NCBI GenBank assembly: GCA_964595575.1
Contig: CAZQRA010000008.1
Span: 1-64,000 of the forward strand
Reading direction: 5' to 3'
Source: PALSA-612 sp964595575
Lineage (GTDB): Bacteria; Actinomycetota; Thermoleophilia; Gaiellales; Gaiellaceae
Length of the DNA: 64,000 nt
Part shown: one piece after another, positions 59,714 through 64,000 of the stretch
How the letters are laid out: each line of letters opens with the position of its first letter
How positions within the stretch are numbered: the first letter of the stretch is position 1
Notes under the pieces: model-generated
What the model saw: the letters and a program-made list of their open reading frames with translations, nothing else
What the model was told of the DNA's origin: nothing
Database searches by the model: none
Translations under genes and position numbers: made by a program

Positions 59714-61152
59714 TCAGTCTCCCAGCTCGGCGCGGCGGCGAGCGACGTACTCTGCCAGCTCCTCCCGGATCGCCTCGTCCATGGGCGGCGGCTCGTACTC
59801 GGCCAAGACGCGGCGCCAGATCTCTCCTGCCCGCTCGGCCGCGTCCTTGCCCCCGTTCCGCTGCCAGCGCTCGAAGTTCTCGGTGGAGGAGAGGAGAGGC
59901 CGGTAGAAGCAGTCCCGGAACCGCTCCAGGGTGTGGGCGGCTCCCAGGAAGTGGCCGCCGTGCCCGACCTCGAGGTGGGCGTCGAAGGCGAGGGTCTCCT
60001 CGCTCACCTCGAGCGGGGCGAACTCGGCCTGGAGCATGCGCAGGATCTCGATGTCAACGATGAACTTCTCGTAGCAGGAGACGAGGCCCGACTCCAGCCA
60101 TCCGGCGGCGTGCATGACGAAGTTGGCGCCCGCCAGGAAGGCAGGGAGCATGGTCATCACCGTCTCGTAGGCAGCCTGGGCGTCCACCGTTTGGCTGGAG
60201 GTCAAGCCGCCGCCGCCCGCTCGCCAGGGAAGCCCGAACCGACGGGCGAGCTGGCCGGTGCAGAGGAGGCCGATGCCCGACTCGGGGGTGCCGAAGCTGG
60301 GGGACCCCGACTGCATATCGGTGTTGGAGAGGAAAGAGCCGAGGATGACCGGCGTCCCCGGCCGCACCAGCTGGGCCAGGGTTATCCCGGCCAGGGCCTC
60401 GGCCGTCTGCTGGGCGAGGGTGGCGGGGATGGACACGGGCGACATGGCGCCCATGAGGAGGAAGGGGGTGACGATCACCGGCTGGCCTGCCCGCACGTAC
60501 TCGAGCATGGCCGCCAGCATGCGGGTGTCGTAGCGCAGGGGCGAGTTGACGTTGATCAGGGCGATGACGGCCGGCGTCCGCTCGATGGCCTCCCTCCCCC
60601 CGAACAGGATCTCGGTCATGCGGATGGTGTCGGCCGCGTTCGGCCCCGAGGTGACCGAGCCCATGTAGGGCTTGTCGGACAGGGTCTGCAGGGCGAGCAC
60701 CATGTCCAGGTGGCGCGAGTCGAGGGGGCGGTCGCTGGGCTCGCAGATGGTGCCGCCTGGGGAGTCGAGCTCGGGGAAGGCCTGGCTCAGGCGGACGAGG
60801 TTCTCGAAGTCGGCCATGGTGGCGTCGCGGCGCTCCTTCCCCACCCGCACGAAGGGCGAGCCGTACACCGCCGTGAACACCATGTGGTCGCCCCCGATGT
60901 GGATGGAGCGGGCCGGGTTTCGGGCCTGCACGTCGAACTCGCGGGGGGCCTTGGCCACCTGCTCGAGCACGAGCTCGGGGTCGAGCTTCACCACCGAGCC
61001 CTCCACCTTCTGGCCGGCCCCGCGGAAGGCCTCGACTGCCTCCGGGTGGAGGAACTCGATGCCGAGCTCGCTGACGATCCGCCGCCAGCCGCGCTCGAGG
61101 GTAGCCATCGCCTCTTCGGACAGGATCTCGTAGCGGGGAAGCTGGTTGACGA

Positions 61153-61156
<4 letters not shown>
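59714..61156 (-). CDS. MttB-family corrinoid methyltransferase, non-pyrrolysine (glycine betaine type)
   Basis: A 480-residue TIM-barrel methyltransferase of the trimethylamine methyltransferase family. True MttB needs a UAG-encoded pyrrolysine; this frame is open from GTG to stop with no internal UAG, so it belongs to the non-Pyl branch, members of which demethylate quaternary amines such as glycine betaine. Motifs: GDHMVFTAVYGSPFVR, LSDKPYMGSVTSG, SFLSNTDMQSGSP and HAAGWLESGLVS. GTG start with AAGGAAGG upstream; it overlaps the DUF1638 stop (GTGA). The corrinoid-protein gene is not in the window. Confidence 0.85.
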
Positions 61157-61817
<661 letters not shown>

Positions 61818-61821
<4 letters not shown>

Positions 61822-63722
61822 GCCGGGAAGGTCAGCTCCTCCAGGAAGATCTCGTTGTAGGCGGCGTTCCCGGATGCCTCCACGTACTCCACCTCCTCGA
61901 GCAGGGCCAAGGCGGCGTGGCGCTCGGGCAAGGAGAGGGCGGCGATCTTGGCCCCCTCCCCGGCCACGTTGCCGGCGGCCACGATGCGGGTGACCGGGAG
62001 CGGCGGCACGAGGCCGATGCGCACCGCGCTGGCCGGGGTCAGGTAGGCCCCGAAGGAGCCGCCCAGGAGCACCTGTTGGACGTCCGTCTGCTCGAGGCCC
62101 AGGCGCTGGAGGAGCATCTTCCAGCCGGTGGCGACGGCGGCCTTGGCCTCCTGCAGTCGGCGCACGTCCACCTGGGAGAGGTAGACGGAGCGGGCAGGAT
62201 CGCTCCCCTTCCAGGCCAGCACGAACACGCGCTCCTCGCCTCCGGCTCCGTTTGCCACCCGCGCCAGCCGCGAGGCCAAGGCGGGCGCCCGCTCCCGCGC
62301 CTCCTCCTGGGAGAGGAGCCTCCCCGAGGGCTCGATCAGGCCCACGCGCAGAAGCTCGGCCACGGCGTCCACCAGGCCCGAGCCGCAGATCCCGACGGGC
62401 TCGGCGTCACCGATCACCTGGATCTCCACCCGACCGTCCTCGATGCGCACGCCCTCGATTGCCCCCTCGGCGGCGCGCATGCCGCAGCGGATGGTGGCCC
62501 CCTCGAAGGCAGGCCCGGCGGGAGCGGCGGTGGCCACCGCTCCGGCGGAGGAGCCGAGCACGATCTCGCAGTTCGTGCCCACGTCGATGAACAGCCGGAG
62601 GCGGCGATCCAGGGTGAGGCCGGTGGCGACGAGCCCGGCCAGGATGTCGGGCCCCACGTAGGCCCCGAGGGCAGGGAAGGTCACCGCCGGGGCCAGCGGG
62701 TGGGCGGGGATGCCGAAGTCCGAGGCCCGGGCAGGGATGGGGGCGCGGGAGCAGACGGCGAAGGGAGCCTGGCCTAGGGGCTCGGGGTCGATGCCCAGGG
62801 CAAGCTCGATCATGGTCACGTTGCCCACTACCACCACCTCGTACACGTCCTCCGGGCGCGCTCCCGCCTGGGCGTAGGTCTCCCAGGCAAGCTGGGACAG
62901 GGTCTCGTGGGCAAGGCGGCGGAGCTCGCCCAGGGCCTCGGGGTCGACCATGGTGGCGGAGATGCGGGAGATGACGTCGGCTCCGAAGCGCTGCTGGGCG
63001 TTGAGCCGGGAGCAGACGGCGAGGGGCTGGCCGGTAGTGAGGTCGAGGAGGGTGGCTACCACCGTGGTCGTGCCCAGGTCCACGGCCAGGGCGTAGCTGC
63101 GCTCGCTGGTGTCGCCGGGCTCGACCGCGACCAGCTCCTCGTCCACGACGACGGCGGTGACGTCGAAGGAGGCCTGCCGCAGGGCGCGAGGAAGGGTCTG
63201 CAGTACCTCCAGGGGTACCCGCGGCTCCAGGTCGTCCATGGCCTCGAGCAGCCGCTCGAGGTCGGAGCGCTGGTCGTCCAGGGAGGGCGGGGGAAGCTGG
63301 AGGTGGCGCTTCTGCACCGCCGGCCGGAGGATGACGTGGCGACCGACCCCGACGAGGGCGGCCTTGGGCCGGGTGGCGAGCGGCGGCACCTCCACCAGGA
63401 GATCGGTCGTGGCCTGGGCCCGGCAGGCAAGCCGCCAGCCGTCGGCGATCTCCTGAGGGGTGAGCGCCCGCGGGTCGAGCCCGGAGGCGTCCACGTGGCC
63501 CTCGAGGATCCTCACCTTGCACTTCTTGCAGGTGCCGTGGCCGCCGCAGGTGGAGTCGATGGCGATGCCGTTCCAGCTGGCGGCGTCGAAGATGGTGGTG
63601 CCCGCGGGGACACGGCTCTCGCCCAGGGACTTACCCCCTTGCTCCCCGCCCACGAAGCGGAGGAGGACGCGGCCGAGGCCTGCCTCGGTCGCCGTCTGGT
63701 TCTCTTTCCTCTCGACCAGCAT
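61818..63722 (-). CDS. Corrinoid-protein reductive activase (RamA/RACE-like, ASKHA domain with 2Fe-2S)
   Basis: A 634-residue protein. The N-terminal 2Fe-2S ferredoxin domain has STCGGHGTCKKCKVRIL with a fourth Cys in LACRAQ, and the C-terminal part is an ATP-binding ASKHA domain (ALAVDLGTTTVVATLLDL, FIDVGTNCEIVLG, VVGNVTMIELALG). It would reduce Co(II) corrinoid back to Co(I) using ATP. This is the activation partner of MttB-type systems. ATG 63722, eight bases after the upstream stop; in-frame starts further upstream lie in the neighbouring gene. Confidence 0.87.
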
Positions 63723-63730
63723 GCCGGGGC

Positions 63731-64000
63731 TCAGGAGGCCGCCGCCTGGGACCTGGCGCGATGGGCGGCGATCCAGCGGGCCCCCCACTCGTCCTTCCCC
63801 AGGAGAAGATCCCCGGCCCGTACCGCCTCCACGCACTGGGGGGATCGCGCGTCCATGATGGCGCTCGTCAGGCCGTGGCTCTGGGCGATGGCCAGGAAGC
63901 AGGCGTTCAAGGCCTGCCGTCCCGGGAGGCCGAAGGAGGTGTTGGACGCCCCGCAGGTGGTGTTCACGCCCAGCTCTTCCCTGATCAGCCGGGTGGTCTC
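63731..64000 (-). CDS. Methyltetrahydrofolate:corrinoid methyltransferase, C-terminal fragment
   Basis: The 5' end lies beyond the window; the frame is open to base 64000 (ETTRLIREELGVNTTCGASNT). The visible 89 residues contain GASNTSFGLPGRQALNACFL and HGLTSAIMDARSPQ, the signature of pterin-binding methyltransferases that pass methyl groups between corrinoid and tetrahydrofolate. Upstream of the activase in the same operon it completes a demethylation route to methyl-THF. The ATG at 63967 is internal. Confidence 0.82.
   Translation of the reverse strand, partial: ETTRLIREELGVNTTCGASNTSFGLPGRQALNACFLAIAQSHGLTSAIMDARSPQCVEAVRAGDLLLGKDEWGARWIAAHRARSQAAAS

Noticed and set aside
63731..63967. 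A complete small protein starting at ATG 63967
   Set aside because: The frame stays open to the window end and the sequence is the C-terminus of a larger methyltransferase.

Overview
The window is very G+C-rich, densely coding bacterial DNA with many GTG starts, F420-type (LLM class) oxidoreductase, lone LigD polymerase and ligase modules, and start codons sitting 5-8 nt behind a TANNNT -10 box. This points to Actinomycetota; several secreted hypothetical proteins suggest Thermoleophilia (Gaiellales-like), but that is an impression. Three runs of N (12896-12905, 43684-43693, 57353-57452) show it is a scaffold, probably from a metagenome, so linkage across the 100-N gap is unproven. No insertion sequence, phage gene, rRNA or CRISPR array was seen.

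Layout. 1-5250: a beta-oxidation-like cluster (acyl-CoA synthetase end, thioesterase, acyl-CoA dehydrogenase, LLM oxidoreductase, APH-type kinase, DUF6285 protein, histidine phosphatase) resembling the LvaABCE 4-hydroxyacid system. 5390-9986: a complete Liv-type branched-chain amino acid ABC importer on the minus strand. 10065-11998: small membrane protein, coiled-coil protein, membrane-anchored cytochrome c and a secreted barrel protein. 12043-13338: three tRNA-Ser genes with different anticodons, a 53-residue Flp pilin gene between two of them, and groES. 13365-15838: polar amino acid ABC importer. 15899-24349: LigD-type primase and ATP-dependent ligase in separate convergent genes, FabF, a HAD phosphatase, flavin reductase, PdxH, NagA, a class C26 glutamine-amidotransferase-like hydrolase and two secreted unknowns. 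24399-24918 is a wrecked SDR pseudogene.

24890-34466: glycerophosphodiester/glycerol-3-phosphate operon (GlpD, PHP protein, GDPD, HAD) divergent from choline sulfatase, followed by enoyl-CoA hydratase, cupin, deacetylase, an SDR with a degenerate active site and a D-2-hydroxyacid dehydrogenase. 34539-47445: acyl-CoA dehydrogenase, then a cluster that looks like guanidino-compound (arginine or methylarginine) catabolism: aminotransferase, ureohydrolase, DDAH-like amidinohydrolase, M20 hydrolase, an AruI-like ThDP decarboxylase and a peptide-type ABC importer with fused ATPases. 47458-49619: MBL-fold hydrolase and MFS transporter. 49665-56602: a five-gene, 4-nt-overlapping operon of acyl-CoA dehydrogenase, ADP-forming acyl-CoA synthetase and a three-subunit molybdenum hydroxylase. 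56732-57352: RHH antitoxin and PIN toxin at the contig edge. 57470-64000: secreted unknown, choline dehydrogenase, non-pyrrolysine MttB-family methyltransferase, DUF1638 protein, corrinoid activase and a methyl-THF methyltransferase end, i.e. a corrinoid betaine demethylation module.

Taken together the window looks like the genome of a soil or sediment heterotroph equipped to salvage choline (from its sulfate ester and glycerophosphodiesters), oxidise it to betaine and strip methyl groups to folate, and to use guanidino compounds, peptides, amino acids and carboxylic acids. Most gene runs are joined by ATGA/GTGA overlaps, implying translational coupling, while first genes mostly appear leaderless.
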